In this document: in pieces, positions 8,066 to 16,266 of the stretch | How the letters are laid out: each line of letters opens with the position of its first letter | How positions within the stretch are numbered: the stretch's first letter is position 1 | Assembly: GCA_035570055.1 (NCBI GenBank) | Contig: DATMLM010000037.1 | Location: 1-64,000 of the forward strand | Direction: 5' to 3' | Source: DASRDS01 sp035570055 | GTDB taxonomy: Bacteria > Gemmatimonadota > Gemmatimonadetes > Gemmatimonadales > Gemmatimonadaceae | Length of the DNA stretch: 64,000 nt | Translations under genes and position numbers: made by a program | The notes under the pieces: generated by a model | The model's database searches: none | What the model was told of the DNA's origin: nothing | Seen by the model: only the letters and a program-made list of their open reading frames with translations

Positions 8066-9436
8066 CTAGTATCCGACGACGAAGTTACACCCTTCCGGCT
8101 TGGGGGTCCGACCCTGGCAGTCGGCGAGCGGGTACGGCATGATCTCGAAGATGTGATGGTTCGGCTCCGCTTTCGGCAGCGTCTGCAGCAACCCGTAGTG
8201 CCGCAGATCGAGCCACGTGTGACCGCCTTCCCAGAGCAACGAGTATCGTTTTTCGTAGAGGATCTCATTGAGCATCGCGGCGTCGGGTCCGGACGCGAAC
8301 GAGCCGGGCAGGGCGGCCAGGCCTCCCGAGCTGGTGCGGATCAGATTGATGTCCGTGAGCGCCGTGGTTTTGTTCCCGAGCCCGAAGTTCGCCTCGGCCC
8401 GCATCAGAATGAGCTCTTCGTTGCGAATGACGGGGATCGGCGAGGCGCTCGAGTTATAGAGCGAGAACTGCAAGCTGTCCGTGATGCCCTCCAACGTGAC
8501 CGAGGGCACCGTGACGATCTTCTCTTGCACGCGAAGATCCAACGAGTCATTCGGCCGCAGCTGCGCTTCGCTGACGAGCCGCGGATGCGCGTACAGGAAG
8601 GGCACGAACAGCGGGTTGACCTCATCGCCCGCGTTGGTCGAAAACTCGAACTCCGGTCCGAGCGATAGCGGGGCCGACGTGGAGAGGAACGATGCCGACA
8701 GGTCGGTCAGCGCCTGCGTGTAGTTGCTGAGCGTGATGTCGACGCGCGCGCGCAGGGCGCGGTTGAACAGGATGAACGTGGTCGGCGTGTCGAACCCGGA
8801 GAAGCCTTGGGGCATCGGGAACGAAAAGACGCCGCCGCCATTCTGGAGGTGCGTCTGGGCTGAGTCGAGCAGGTTATAGATGTGCTGATAGACCTGGGCC
8901 TTCGGCGCGATCGGCGCGAGCGCACCGGTCGGGGCGATGTCGACCGCGATCGGAATGCCGAACGTGTCTCGCGTGGTGGCGAGCTGCGACAGGTCGAAGG
9001 CTTCCATCGTCTGGACGAAACCCGTCATCGCTTCTTTCTGAGCCGTCGTCAGGTCGGTCACGCTCGGGAGGCCGTCCAATACAATGTTGGCCGCCCGAAG
9101 ATCGGCGTACTGTTGATTCCACGTGCCCGACACGAGGAAGTCGCCGGGGCTCAATGGGCCGACCAAGTACGTCGGCAGGTCGCCTTGCGCGACGTTGAGC
9201 GAGTACCCCTCGCGGCCGAATACGCCGAGCGTCCGGATCAGGAACCAGGTGCAGTCCCGTGCGCCGCGGAGGAGCCCCACGGAGATGGCGCCGGCGCCGG
9301 CGCCCGATGGATGCGATTGAAAGTCGCTGATGCTCGAGTTGTTGAGATCGGGCACCGTCAGGTTGGCGCATCCCATGAGCGACGCCGCGAGACCGAGGGC
9401 CGCGGGGGCTGCGGCGCGAAGTAGACGAGTGGTCAT
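8066..9436 (-). CDS. RagB/SusD-family nutrient-binding lipoprotein
   Basis: The 456-aa product has a lipoprotein signal with lipobox SLMGC and the helical RagB/SusD fold pattern (VPDLNNSSISDF near the mature N-terminus, RNEELILMRAEANFGLG, NEILYEKRYSLLWEGGHTWLDLRHYGLL near the C-terminus). SusD proteins cap the SusC channel at the outer-membrane surface and capture ligand. The stop-start gap to SusC is 2 bases. The ligand is not readable from sequence; the rest of the operon suggests something oxidised or ester-linked rather than plain starch. Confidence 0.92.
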   Translation of the reverse strand: MTTRLLRAAAPAALGLAASLMGCANLTVPDLNNSSISDFQSHPSGAGAGAISVGLLRGARDCTWFLIRTLGVFGREGYSLNVAQGDLPTYLVGPLSPGDFLVSGTWNQQYADLRAANIVLDGLPSVTDLTTAQKEAMTGFVQTMEAFDLSQLATTRDTFGIPIAVDIAPTGALAPIAPKAQVYQHIYNLLDSAQTHLQNGGGVFSFPMPQGFSGFDTPTTFILFNRALRARVDITLSNYTQALTDLSASFLSTSAPLSLGPEFEFSTNAGDEVNPLFVPFLYAHPRLVSEAQLRPNDSLDLRVQEKIVTVPSVTLEGITDSLQFSLYNSSASPIPVIRNEELILMRAEANFGLGNKTTALTDINLIRTSSGGLAALPGSFASGPDAAMLNEILYEKRYSLLWEGGHTWLDLRHYGLLQTLPKAEPNHHIFEIMPYPLADCQGRTPKPEGCNFVVGY

Positions 9437-9438
9437 GG

Positions 9439-12414
9439 TCAGAACCCCAGGCTGAGGCCGAACCAGAAGGTACGGCTCGGTGGGAATGGGCCGACATCGA
9501 CGTTACGGCCGACGTTCTGATTGCCGAAGTTCGAGACTTCGGGATCGAGGCCGGGGTATTTGGTCCATGTGACGAGGTTGCGGCCGCTGATGCTCACGGT
9601 CGCGCTGGAAAGACCCGGCCCGGCGAACCGGAACCATTGCAACGGGAGATCGTACGAGAGCGTCAACTCGCGCAGCTTCACGAACGAGCCATCCTGCACA
9701 TAGGTGTTGCCGTATCCCGCCTCCCAGTGCGCGAGGCGATAGGCGCCCATGGTCGTCTGCTTGCCGTCGACGGTGATCGGATTCGCATAGTCCACGCTAT
9801 TCTGGGCGAAGTCGTACAACAACTCCGTCAGGTTGACGATGCTCTGTCCCTGGACCCAGTTGAAGAGCACCGACAGGTGCAGGCCGTGATAGGTGGCCGA
9901 GCCGCCCCAGCCCAAGCGGAAATCGGGGTTCGCATCGCCGATGGCACCGGTCGTGACCTTGCCGTTTTGCACGACGTTGCCCTCGATCTCCGACGCGGAA
10001 TGGCCTTGCTCGATGTACGCCGTCCCGTAGGTCGTGCTGAACCCTTGGTTCGCGGGAATGAAGGGCGGGACCGGGAGTGACGTAATGAGGCTCGCATCCT
10101 TCGAGAAGTTCGCGTTCAAGGTCACTTGCGTGTTCCGACCCTGGAGGACCGCGGCGCTCCCCTCGATCTCGAGGCCGCGGTCGCGCAGGGTGCCGCCGTT
10201 GAAGAACTCGGTCTGGAAGCCGGTGGCGCCGGCGAGCGTGCGTTGCAGCAAGAGATCGTTGATGGTTTTCTGATAGCCGGTGACGCTCAGGGTGGCGCGG
10301 CTGCCGAACAGCGTCGCATCGAACCCGCCCTCGACCTCGAGCTGCTGCTCTGGCTGGAGGTCGGGCGACGCGATCGATCCGAGCACCTGGGACGTCGGGA
10401 TGCCGACGTAGTTGGCCGCCAGGAGCTCGCCGAATTTCTGGGCGTAGAGCGGCTCGTTGCCCGACTCGCCGATCGCCGCGCGGAACTTGATCTCATCGAG
10501 GAACGACTTTCCGACGTTCAGCCGATACGACGCCGATCCCTTGGGATACCAAAAGAGATGGTCCGTGTTGGCGTTGTTGCTGCTCCGGTCTGCGCGCACG
10601 CCGATGGTCAGCAACAGGCGGTCCGAGAGGGTCAGGAACTCCTCTTGGGCGAAGAGTCCCTGGTCGACGGTATTCTGCCGCTCTTCGTCCACCGTCACGA
10701 ACGTCCCGCGATTGATGTTCTGGAGAGGGCCGGCCAAGTTCTTGGCTGCGGTGCGGTCCAGGCTCTGATAGCGTGTCTCCTCCTGTGCGCCGAGCGAGGT
10801 CGTGGCGCGGAACGCCCCGCCGCTCGGCGTGAAAACGTGGACGAGATTGAGGTTGACGTTCGTGAATAGGTTGTTCGTGTTCGACAATACGCTCGTGCCC
10901 GGGTTGCCGTACAGGATCTCGTACTGCAGATCCGGCGGCGAGTAGAGGGAATTCTGCTGCTGGAAGAAATCCAGGCCGCCAGTGAACACGAGGTTGAGGG
11001 TGTTGCTGGAGCTCGAGAGCAGATGCAGGCTGCCGTGGCCGGAGCCGATGAACCGATAGATGCTCTCGTCGTTGTGGAGCAGGGCGGCGGTCTGCAGCGG
11101 ATTGCTCGGCGCGAACGGATTGTTCGGGTAGGCGCCGTTCGCCGCTTGCAAGTTCACGAAGTTCGGCACGCCCGGCAGCGTGGCGTAGAAGCTGGTGCTC
11201 GTGTTGTCGTTGTTGGTGAGCCCGCGTCCATCGGCCGTGTGCGCGAATGTCGTCTGCAGTCCTAAGTCCATCCGCGTTCCGACTTGCTGATTGAGGTTGA
11301 GGGCGACGGACTGCTTGTCGAAATACGTGTTGTCGATGATGCCACCGTCGTGCTCCAGGATGCCGGACGTGTAGTACTGCGTGGCATCGTTGCCGCCGCT
11401 CAAGTTCATCGTGGTCTGCCAGGACAGCGGCTTGTTACCGGCCAGCTCCGCTTCGTGGTCGTACGTGACGCCCGGCTTCCAGTACTGCGCGGCCTTTCCT
11501 CCGAACGCGGATTCGGCCGACACCAGGGTCGTGAAGGTCCGCGATCCGAGCTCCTTCGAGTCCTCACTGAATCCCAGGCGCTGCGTGGCGTTGAACTTCG
11601 GCTTGCCGGCGTGCCCACGCTTGGTGGTGATCAGGATGACGCCCTGCGACGCTTTCGATCCGTAGATCGCGGAGGCCGAGGCGCCCTTGAGCACCTCGAT
11701 GCTCTCGATGTCGTTGGGGTCGAGGTCCGCGAGGCGGTTCGATGGATTGTCCTCGTTCGAGGAGATCCCACTGCCGCCCGCGGCGCCGGACGTCGCTTTC
11801 GTGATCGAATTGGTGCCGGCCGGGATCGACGCGTTGCTGATGATCACGCCGTCGACGACGAACAGCGGATCGGAGGTGCCGATGATCGACGAGATGCCGC
11901 GCAGTCGCACTTGCATACCGCCGCCGGGGGCGCCGGAGTTGGCCTGAATGTCGGCGCCTGCGACCTTGCCCTGGAGCGCCTGGTCGAGGGTCTGGGACTG
12001 CACGGCGGTCAGCTGGTCCGCCGACACCGTGGACACGGCATTCGCCAGGTTGCGGCGGCTCTCGGTGGTCGCCTGTCCGGTGATGATCGTCTCTTCGAGC
12101 TTGAGCACATCGCGGGCGAGCGCGATGTCCATCTTCTGCTCTCCGGCGGGGACGGCTTTCTCCACTTGGATGTAGCCGATGCGCCGGAAGCTGAGTGTCA
12201 GCGCGCCGTTGTCGGGCACCGGCAATGTGTAGGTCCCGTCGTCCTTCGTATGCGTCCCCCGCAACGTGCCCTTGATGACGATCTGGACGTCGGAGAGGGG
12301 CTGACTACTTTCGGCGTCGGTGACTGTTCCGCTGATCGTCCGCGACTGGGCGTGCGCCGCGGTGGCAATCAGGGACGAACAGGCCCACAGCGCCACCGCA
12401 CGAGACAGTCGCAT
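9439..12414 (-). CDS. SusC/RagA-family TonB-linked outer-membrane transporter
   Basis: The 991-aa product has a signal peptide (ALWACSSLIATAAHAQ), an N-terminal carboxypeptidase-regulatory-like domain (ISGTVTDAESSQPLSDVQI), the plug with the SusC signature region (LQGKVAGADIQ, VRLRGISS, DPLFVVDGV) and a long beta-barrel ending in Phe (FGLSLGF), as expected for outer-membrane insertion. The ATG at 12414 is preferred over an upstream one at 12483 because it gives a normal signal peptide and has GGTGGAG a few bases upstream. It heads the seven-gene operon. Import of a large ligand by TonB energy is known for the family; the ligand is unknown. Confidence 0.93.
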   Translation of the reverse strand: MRLSRAVALWACSSLIATAAHAQSRTISGTVTDAESSQPLSDVQIVIKGTLRGTHTKDDGTYTLPVPDNGALTLSFRRIGYIQVEKAVPAGEQKMDIALARDVLKLEETIITGQATTESRRNLANAVSTVSADQLTAVQSQTLDQALQGKVAGADIQANSGAPGGGMQVRLRGISSIIGTSDPLFVVDGVIISNASIPAGTNSITKATSGAAGGSGISSNEDNPSNRLADLDPNDIESIEVLKGASASAIYGSKASQGVILITTKRGHAGKPKFNATQRLGFSEDSKELGSRTFTTLVSAESAFGGKAAQYWKPGVTYDHEAELAGNKPLSWQTTMNLSGGNDATQYYTSGILEHDGGIIDNTYFDKQSVALNLNQQVGTRMDLGLQTTFAHTADGRGLTNNDNTSTSFYATLPGVPNFVNLQAANGAYPNNPFAPSNPLQTAALLHNDESIYRFIGSGHGSLHLLSSSSNTLNLVFTGGLDFFQQQNSLYSPPDLQYEILYGNPGTSVLSNTNNLFTNVNLNLVHVFTPSGGAFRATTSLGAQEETRYQSLDRTAAKNLAGPLQNINRGTFVTVDEERQNTVDQGLFAQEEFLTLSDRLLLTIGVRADRSSNNANTDHLFWYPKGSASYRLNVGKSFLDEIKFRAAIGESGNEPLYAQKFGELLAANYVGIPTSQVLGSIASPDLQPEQQLEVEGGFDATLFGSRATLSVTGYQKTINDLLLQRTLAGATGFQTEFFNGGTLRDRGLEIEGSAAVLQGRNTQVTLNANFSKDASLITSLPVPPFIPANQGFSTTYGTAYIEQGHSASEIEGNVVQNGKVTTGAIGDANPDFRLGWGGSATYHGLHLSVLFNWVQGQSIVNLTELLYDFAQNSVDYANPITVDGKQTTMGAYRLAHWEAGYGNTYVQDGSFVKLRELTLSYDLPLQWFRFAGPGLSSATVSISGRNLVTWTKYPGLDPEVSNFGNQNVGRNVDVGPFPPSRTFWFGLSLGF

Positions 12415-12439
12415 GGCGGATGCTCCACCTGGGATTGTG

Positions 12440-12510
12440 ACTGAGCGCGGTCTTGAGGCACAACAAATACCCCCCGACGGCAATGCGCGACGGGCGGCGC
12501 TACGCTCAGT
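12440..12510 (-). promoter_or_regulatory. Possible leader stem in the 5' UTR of the susC operon
   Basis: Perfect 8-bp inverted repeats (ACTGAGCG at 12440-12447 and CGCTCAGT at 12503-12510) enclose 55 bases between the proposed promoter and the susC start. They could close a leader structure in the mRNA. Nothing else resembles a known riboswitch. An 8-bp match over this distance may be chance. Confidence 0.25.
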
Positions 12511-12528
12511 ACTTGTTACGTTGTGGCA

Positions 12529-12557
12529 GCGATAACAGATAAATACGAACGTGTCAA
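12529..12557 (-). promoter_or_regulatory. Sigma70-type promoter candidate for the susC operon
   Basis: On the minus strand a perfect TTGACA (12557-12552) is followed, after 17 bases, by TATCGC (12534-12529). That places a transcript start about 110 bases before susC. The -35 is ideal, the -10 only partial. The rest of 12415-12607 holds no gene that I can see. Confidence 0.4.
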
Positions 12558-12607
12558 CGAGCGGTCAATGCGACCCATCATCTGAATCGCATCGCGGTGA
12601 TGACGCG

Positions 12608-13108
12608 CTACTCGTCGCCGGACGAACTGTTGGTCATGACGCGATAGTATTTCCAGACGCCGTCCTCTTTGCGGAGGATCTCGAGGGCGCGTCCGATGCG
12701 CTGCACCTGGCTCGGTGTTCCCGTTTGTCCTGGGACGAGATTCACGATTCTCGGCATGATCGTGACGGTGTAGCTGATGCGATCGTACGCGAGGTCGCCG
12801 GAGACGTTGACCTCTTCGACGCGAATCGCCATGTGCGCGCGATTGGAGCCGATGCTCTTGCGCCAGCGATTCGCGATCGCCTTGCCGACGTTGCGATCGA
12901 TCACCGGCTCGCCGTCCGCGAAGTAGATCGCGGCGGGACTGTAGAAATCCACGATACGATTGAGATCGCCCCCGTCAACCGCATGCGCGAAGTCATCGGC
13001 GAGTTTCGCGATGGCCGCGATATCGGGATCAGCGAGGTTGAGCGCCGCGTCCTGCGCGCGGACCGCGACGGGAGTGATCGCTATGAGCCACGCCAGAGAG
13101 CGAAACAT
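12608..13108 (-). CDS. Exported NTF2/SnoaL-like protein (DUF4440-type)
   Basis: The 166-aa product has a signal peptide (MFRSLAWLIAITPVAVRAQ) and a cone-shaped NTF2-like domain: AIAKLADDFAHAVDGGDLNRIVDFYSPAAIYFADG, then EVNVSGDLAYDRISYTVTI and a C-terminal ILRKEDGVWKYYRVMTNSS. Such domains bind small ligands or act as isomerases; no function can be fixed. A TATTAT hexamer lies 5 bases before the ATG and there is no ribosome-binding site, which hints at a leaderless transcript. It sits 193 bases upstream of susC in the same direction. Confidence 0.75.
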   Translation of the reverse strand: MFRSLAWLIAITPVAVRAQDAALNLADPDIAAIAKLADDFAHAVDGGDLNRIVDFYSPAAIYFADGEPVIDRNVGKAIANRWRKSIGSNRAHMAIRVEEVNVSGDLAYDRISYTVTIMPRIVNLVPGQTGTPSQVQRIGRALEILRKEDGVWKYYRVMTNSSSGDE

Positions 13109-13198
13109 GCGCCATAATATTGGGCCACGTGGGGCGCCCGCCAGAACTCACAGGACCCTGACAACTTCTTGACGTGGGATAGCTTAGGTTACAGCCCA

Positions 13199-13918
13199 AT
13201 GGACCATACGTCCCTCGCCGCTCAGCTGTCGTCCCACCCGTGGACGGCGGTTCCGTTCCTGTTCGTCGCCGGCGTGCTCACGAGCCTGACGCCGTGCATC
13301 TATCCGATGATTCCGATCACGGCGGCCATAGTCGGCGGAAAGAGTGTTGGCGGAGACACCAACGCCTCGCGCGTGCGGCCCATAGTGCTCACGCTGAGCT
13401 ATGTCCTGGGTCTCGCTCTCGTGTATGCCACGCTGGGCCTGTTGGCTGGTCTCACGGGCACACTGTTCGGCTCGGTGAGCTCGAACCCCTGGGCCTACTT
13501 CGTGATGGCGAATCTTCTCATCCTGTTCGCCCTGGTGATGTTAGACGTTATGCCCGTCCCGATTCCGTCGGCGCTCATCGCGCGAGCTTCCCGCGCGGGG
13601 AACGGGGGAGCCGCGGCCGGCGCATTCATTATGGGTGCGGCGTCCGGGCTGGTTGCTGCACCGTGCTCGGCGCCCGTGATGGCGGCCGTCCTGACGTGGG
13701 TGGGCACGACCCGGAGCGGCGTGCTGGGCTTCATTTACTTGTTCGTATTCTCCCTCGGGATGTGCACGTTTCTTGTGGTCGCTGGTCTGTCGACCGGCGC
13801 CCTCGCTCGTCTGCCGCGCGCGGGAGCGTGGATGACGTGGGTCAAGCGCGCCTTTGCGTTGATCATGCTGGGCGCAGCGGAGTACTACCTGGTTCTCATG
13901 GGGCAGCAACTCATCTGA
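13199..13918 (+). CDS. CcdA/DsbD-type transmembrane thiol-disulfide carrier
   Basis: The 239-aa product has six predicted membrane helices and the paired family Cys motifs LTPCIYPMIPI (helix 1) and VAAPCSAPVM (helix 4). These shuttle electrons from cytoplasmic thioredoxin to periplasmic acceptors. The start is ATG 13199; the only earlier in-frame option is a TTG at 13169, and neither has a clear ribosome-binding site. The gene ends 2 bases before a TlpA-like thioredoxin, its likely partner. No separate periplasmic DsbD domains are fused, so the partner in trans is needed. Cytochrome c maturation is the classical role, but no cytochrome genes are nearby. Confidence 0.88.
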   Translation: MDHTSLAAQLSSHPWTAVPFLFVAGVLTSLTPCIYPMIPITAAIVGGKSVGGDTNASRVRPIVLTLSYVLGLALVYATLGLLAGLTGTLFGSVSSNPWAYFVMANLLILFALVMLDVMPVPIPSALIARASRAGNGGAAAGAFIMGAASGLVAAPCSAPVMAAVLTWVGTTRSGVLGFIYLFVFSLGMCTFLVVAGLSTGALARLPRAGAWMTWVKRAFALIMLGAAEYYLVLMGQQLI

Positions 13919-13920
13919 CG

Positions 13921-14400
13921 ATGCTCAAATCGACCCTCATTGCGCTCATGGTCGCCGCGCCAGTGTACGCACAGGATGGCGGCATTGCGCTCGGTACGAA
14001 GGCCCCTACGGCGGTCGTGCGATCGCTGGATGGAAAGACCGCGGATCTCTCGCATCTCGTTGGCCGCGAACCGACGCTCATCGAGTTCTGGGCAACCTGG
14101 TGCCCGAACTGCAAGGAGCTCGAGCCAGCGCTGAGCGCGGCACAAACGAAGTATGCCGGACGCGTGCGGTTCGTGACGGTCGCGGTCGCGATCAATGAAT
14201 CCTTCGAGCGCGTGCAAAAGCACGTCGCCGTGCATCACATGCCGGGCACAGTCGTCTACGACGCCGACGGCAACGCCGCGGGAGCCTACGATGCTCCCGC
14301 GACGTCGTACGTCGTTGTCATTGACCACACGGGGAAGGTGGTCTATACCGGTGTCGGCGGCACCCAGGACATCGACGCCGCGATCCGGAAAGCGCTCTAA
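13921..14400 (+). CDS. Periplasmic TlpA-like thioredoxin
   Basis: The 159-aa product begins with a signal peptide (LIALMVAAPVYAQ) and has a thioredoxin fold with the active site WCPNC (Cys61, Cys64) and a cis-Pro region (DAPATSYVVV). It follows the CcdA/DsbD-like gene by 2 bases and very probably receives electrons from it. The stop overlaps the stop of the convergent peroxiredoxin gene by three bases (CTAA). In context a periplasmic reductant for the peroxiredoxin or for other exported thiol proteins is the most sensible role; cytochrome c maturation is an alternative. Confidence 0.88.
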   Translation: MLKSTLIALMVAAPVYAQDGGIALGTKAPTAVVRSLDGKTADLSHLVGREPTLIEFWATWCPNCKELEPALSAAQTKYAGRVRFVTVAVAINESFERVQKHVAVHHMPGTVVYDADGNAAGAYDAPATSYVVVIDHTGKVVYTGVGGTQDIDAAIRKAL

Positions 14401-14948
14401 CTCGCCGGCGTGACCTTGTCGATCGCGGCCGCCAGATCGGTATACGACGCCGGTGCCAGCACCTTGAACGGCTTCGTCACGTAGGCGATCCGCCCGTCGG
14501 GACCGACGACGAATAGCGATCGGTTGTCGACTTTGTTCTGGGCATCGTAGGCGCCGTACTCCTTGCCGACGACGCTGCCGCTATCACTGGCGAAGACGAT
14601 CGGAAAGTCCGACTCGTGCGCCCAATTTGCTTGCATCGTGTCTGGGTCGACGCTGATGCCAATGACCGTCACTTTGCGGCCATTGTGGAACAGCTTGGCG
14701 TACTGATCACGGTACGCCTCCATTTGGACCGTTCAGCCTTTGGTCCGCGCCTGATAGAAAAAGGCCAACACGACCGTCTGCCCGCGATAGTCGGCCAGGT
14801 GCACCGGGTTCTTGAGCACTCCGTACCGCGTGCCGCCCGGAAGTGAAAAATCGGGTGCCGCGTCGCCGACCGCCGGACCTTGTGCTCGCGCACGTGGTGC
14901 CAGCATGCAGGCCGCGGCGAGGAGTACTCCTACTCCGCGAAAATCCAT
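14397..14948 (-). CDS. Exported AhpC/TSA peroxiredoxin, probable selenoprotein (UGA = Sec72)
   Basis: Read through an in-frame TGA (14735-14733), one continuous 183-aa peroxiredoxin appears: signal peptide (VLLAAACMLAPRARAQ), VGDAAPDFSLPGG, VVLAFFYQARTKG-U-TVQMEAYRD, IGISVDPDTM, FPIVFASDSG, RSLFVVGPDGRIAY. The TGA falls exactly where relatives have the peroxidatic Cys (GCT motif), so it should encode selenocysteine 72. The reading frame on both sides is intact and family-like, and a hairpin at SECIS distance follows. No resolving Cys is present, so this is a 1-Sec type needing an external thiol. A strong ribosome site (GGAGAAGG) precedes the ATG, and the gene lies 30 bases after a hydrolase gene. 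Without Sec insertion the product would be a useless 71-aa stub. Confidence 0.85.
14697..14718 (-). promoter_or_regulatory. Bacterial SECIS-like hairpin downstream of the UGA
   Basis: On the minus strand, after UGA at 14735-14733 come 14 bases, then GGCGTAC (14718-14712), an 8-base loop CGTGATCA, and GTACGCC (14703-14697). This is a perfect 7-bp stem lying inside the coding region. The loop starts 22 bases after the UGA and carries GU at its second and third positions. A bacterial SECIS is known to need an apical loop about 16-37 bases after UGA with a G near the start of the loop. SelB binding would recode the UGA. Confidence 0.75.
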
Positions 14949-14978
14949 TCGCCTTCTCCGTCGTTGGGGGTGATCGAG

Positions 14979-16193
14979 CTACTGTGAAAGAAACAAGTCG
15001 CCATCTCCGGGCGCCACTGTAAAGGATTGGCCCGTGACATTCGTGGCCGCACTCCGGCGCTGCTCGGGGAACTTCACGACGACCGGGTGGTTGGAGGGCG
15101 GGTTAAAGACCGCCTCGCCCTTTTCGAACTGGCGCGTGTATGCGCCGTTGAGATCGGGGTGGTCGAGCGTCGCGAGCGGGCCTACGGGGTGGCCCAACGA
15201 CTTATCCCAGAAGGGATACCAATCGTGCAGATGGTCCGGCGTCGGCAACGCGTTGGGGTCGGAAAACAACACGTAGCCGTTCGAGAACACCAGCGAGAGC
15301 GTCGTCACCTCGCGCATCAGCGGGAGCTCATCCCGCCCGGTTCGCCACCAACCCTCGAGGGCCGTGAATGCGGGCTTGTGCAGGTGGCTCTCTCCCCACA
15401 AGAGGTTCGCGGCCGCGGTATGCCAGTCGGGGAAGAACTTGGCGCCGAATCCCTCCATGTACATGCCATTCATATAGCTGGCGGTACGGGTCAGGAGATG
15501 TCCGTTGACATTCCCGAGCAGAATCGCTTGCTCGCCGATGACGGCCCTGATCTTCTTGACGAGCGCCAGCCGGTCGCCGCCCATCTCGTCGTCGTCATGC
15601 CACCAGTCCATCATGCACCCGTCGTACACTCCGGTCTTGAGCAGCGCCGCGCAGAGAGCGGCGACTTTGTCCTGGAACGCCGGGTTCGAGAAGTCCAGGC
15701 GCGACGACTTGTATTCCGTGTTGTTGCCCTCGAACCGGGCGTTCTTCGCATCGCGCAGCCACCAGGGCGAGTCGGCGGGCAGATAGTCATGCCTCGCGGA
15801 GAAGTAATGCAGGTCCGTCATGATGAGCATGTGGGGATTCGCCGCCAGGAGCTTCGCCCGGTTGGCGAGAGCCGCCTGGACGCTCTCGTCCGTGAACTCG
15901 GGCGTCAGCACGACATATTGCCGGCCGGCCGCGAGCCTGAGACCCAACCGTTCATAGGTCGAGAAGAACAAATCGTGCCGCGCGCGAATGTCGTTGGGGC
16001 TCTCGCTGGCCGACAGCGGAACGGTGGTGCCATCGTTCTGGCGTAAGTTCTCCGCGAGATTCCAGGGCGCGAATATCGAGGGGTACTCGCGACCCGCGAT
16101 CCGTGCCGCGGGCGCGTCCTGGGCCAAGGCCACGCCGCACACGAGCGTAGAGAGCACCATCGCGACGCTCGGAATCATCAAAGATTTGATCAT
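14979..16193 (-). CDS. Exported putative glycoside hydrolase (GHL15-like TIM barrel)
   Basis: The 404-aa product has a signal peptide (VAMVLSTLVCGVALAQ) and a barrel-like sequence with LIMTDLHYFSARHDYLP, NTEYKSSRLDFSNPAFQDKV, GVYDGCMMDWWHDDDEMG (acidic residues at a likely strand end) and YMNGMYMEGFG. This pattern resembles the hypothetical glycosyl-hydrolase family 15 and related barrels; no activity is proven for that group as far as I know. The start is ATG 16193, with ATG 16205 the alternative (four more residues); neither has a good ribosome site. The peroxiredoxin follows after 30 bases, so both may share a transcript. Confidence 0.65.
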   Translation of the reverse strand: MIKSLMIPSVAMVLSTLVCGVALAQDAPAARIAGREYPSIFAPWNLAENLRQNDGTTVPLSASESPNDIRARHDLFFSTYERLGLRLAAGRQYVVLTPEFTDESVQAALANRAKLLAANPHMLIMTDLHYFSARHDYLPADSPWWLRDAKNARFEGNNTEYKSSRLDFSNPAFQDKVAALCAALLKTGVYDGCMMDWWHDDDEMGGDRLALVKKIRAVIGEQAILLGNVNGHLLTRTASYMNGMYMEGFGAKFFPDWHTAAANLLWGESHLHKPAFTALEGWWRTGRDELPLMREVTTLSLVFSNGYVLFSDPNALPTPDHLHDWYPFWDKSLGHPVGPLATLDHPDLNGAYTRQFEKGEAVFNPPSNHPVVVKFPEQRRSAATNVTGQSFTVAPGDGDLFLSQ

Positions 16194-16214
16194 GCAGCCG
16201 GGCATGATACACGA

Positions 16215-16246
16215 GCGCCCCGCGTCAGCCAAGTGACGCGGGGCGC
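16215..16246. terminator. Strong GC hairpin between epoxide hydrolase and glycoside hydrolase genes
   Basis: A perfect 13-bp inverted repeat (GCGCCCCGCGTCA and its complement) with a 6-base loop begins 21 bases after the stop of the minus-strand epoxide hydrolase. It lacks a run of U after the stem on either strand, so it is not a textbook intrinsic terminator. Transcript-end protection or pausing is likely. Confidence 0.55.
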
Positions 16247-16266
16247 CGTCTGGGGCTCGTAGGCAA

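Noticed and set aside
11284..12444. Long open frame of 386 codons on the plus strand
   Set aside because: It lies fully antisense to susC, is rich in Arg/Gly/Val/His with no domain pattern, and is explained by the high GC third positions of susC.
13240..13920. N-terminal extension of the TlpA-like thioredoxin
   Set aside because: The frame is open through the CcdA-like gene, but its sequence is not protein-like; the ATG at 13921 starts a normal signal peptide.
14733..14735. The TGA in the peroxiredoxin as an ordinary nonsense mutation of a pseudogene
   Set aside because: It is the only lesion, it replaces exactly the catalytic Cys codon, the sequence beyond it is fully conserved, and a SECIS-type hairpin lies at the right distance. 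A random stop would not be expected to meet all of these.
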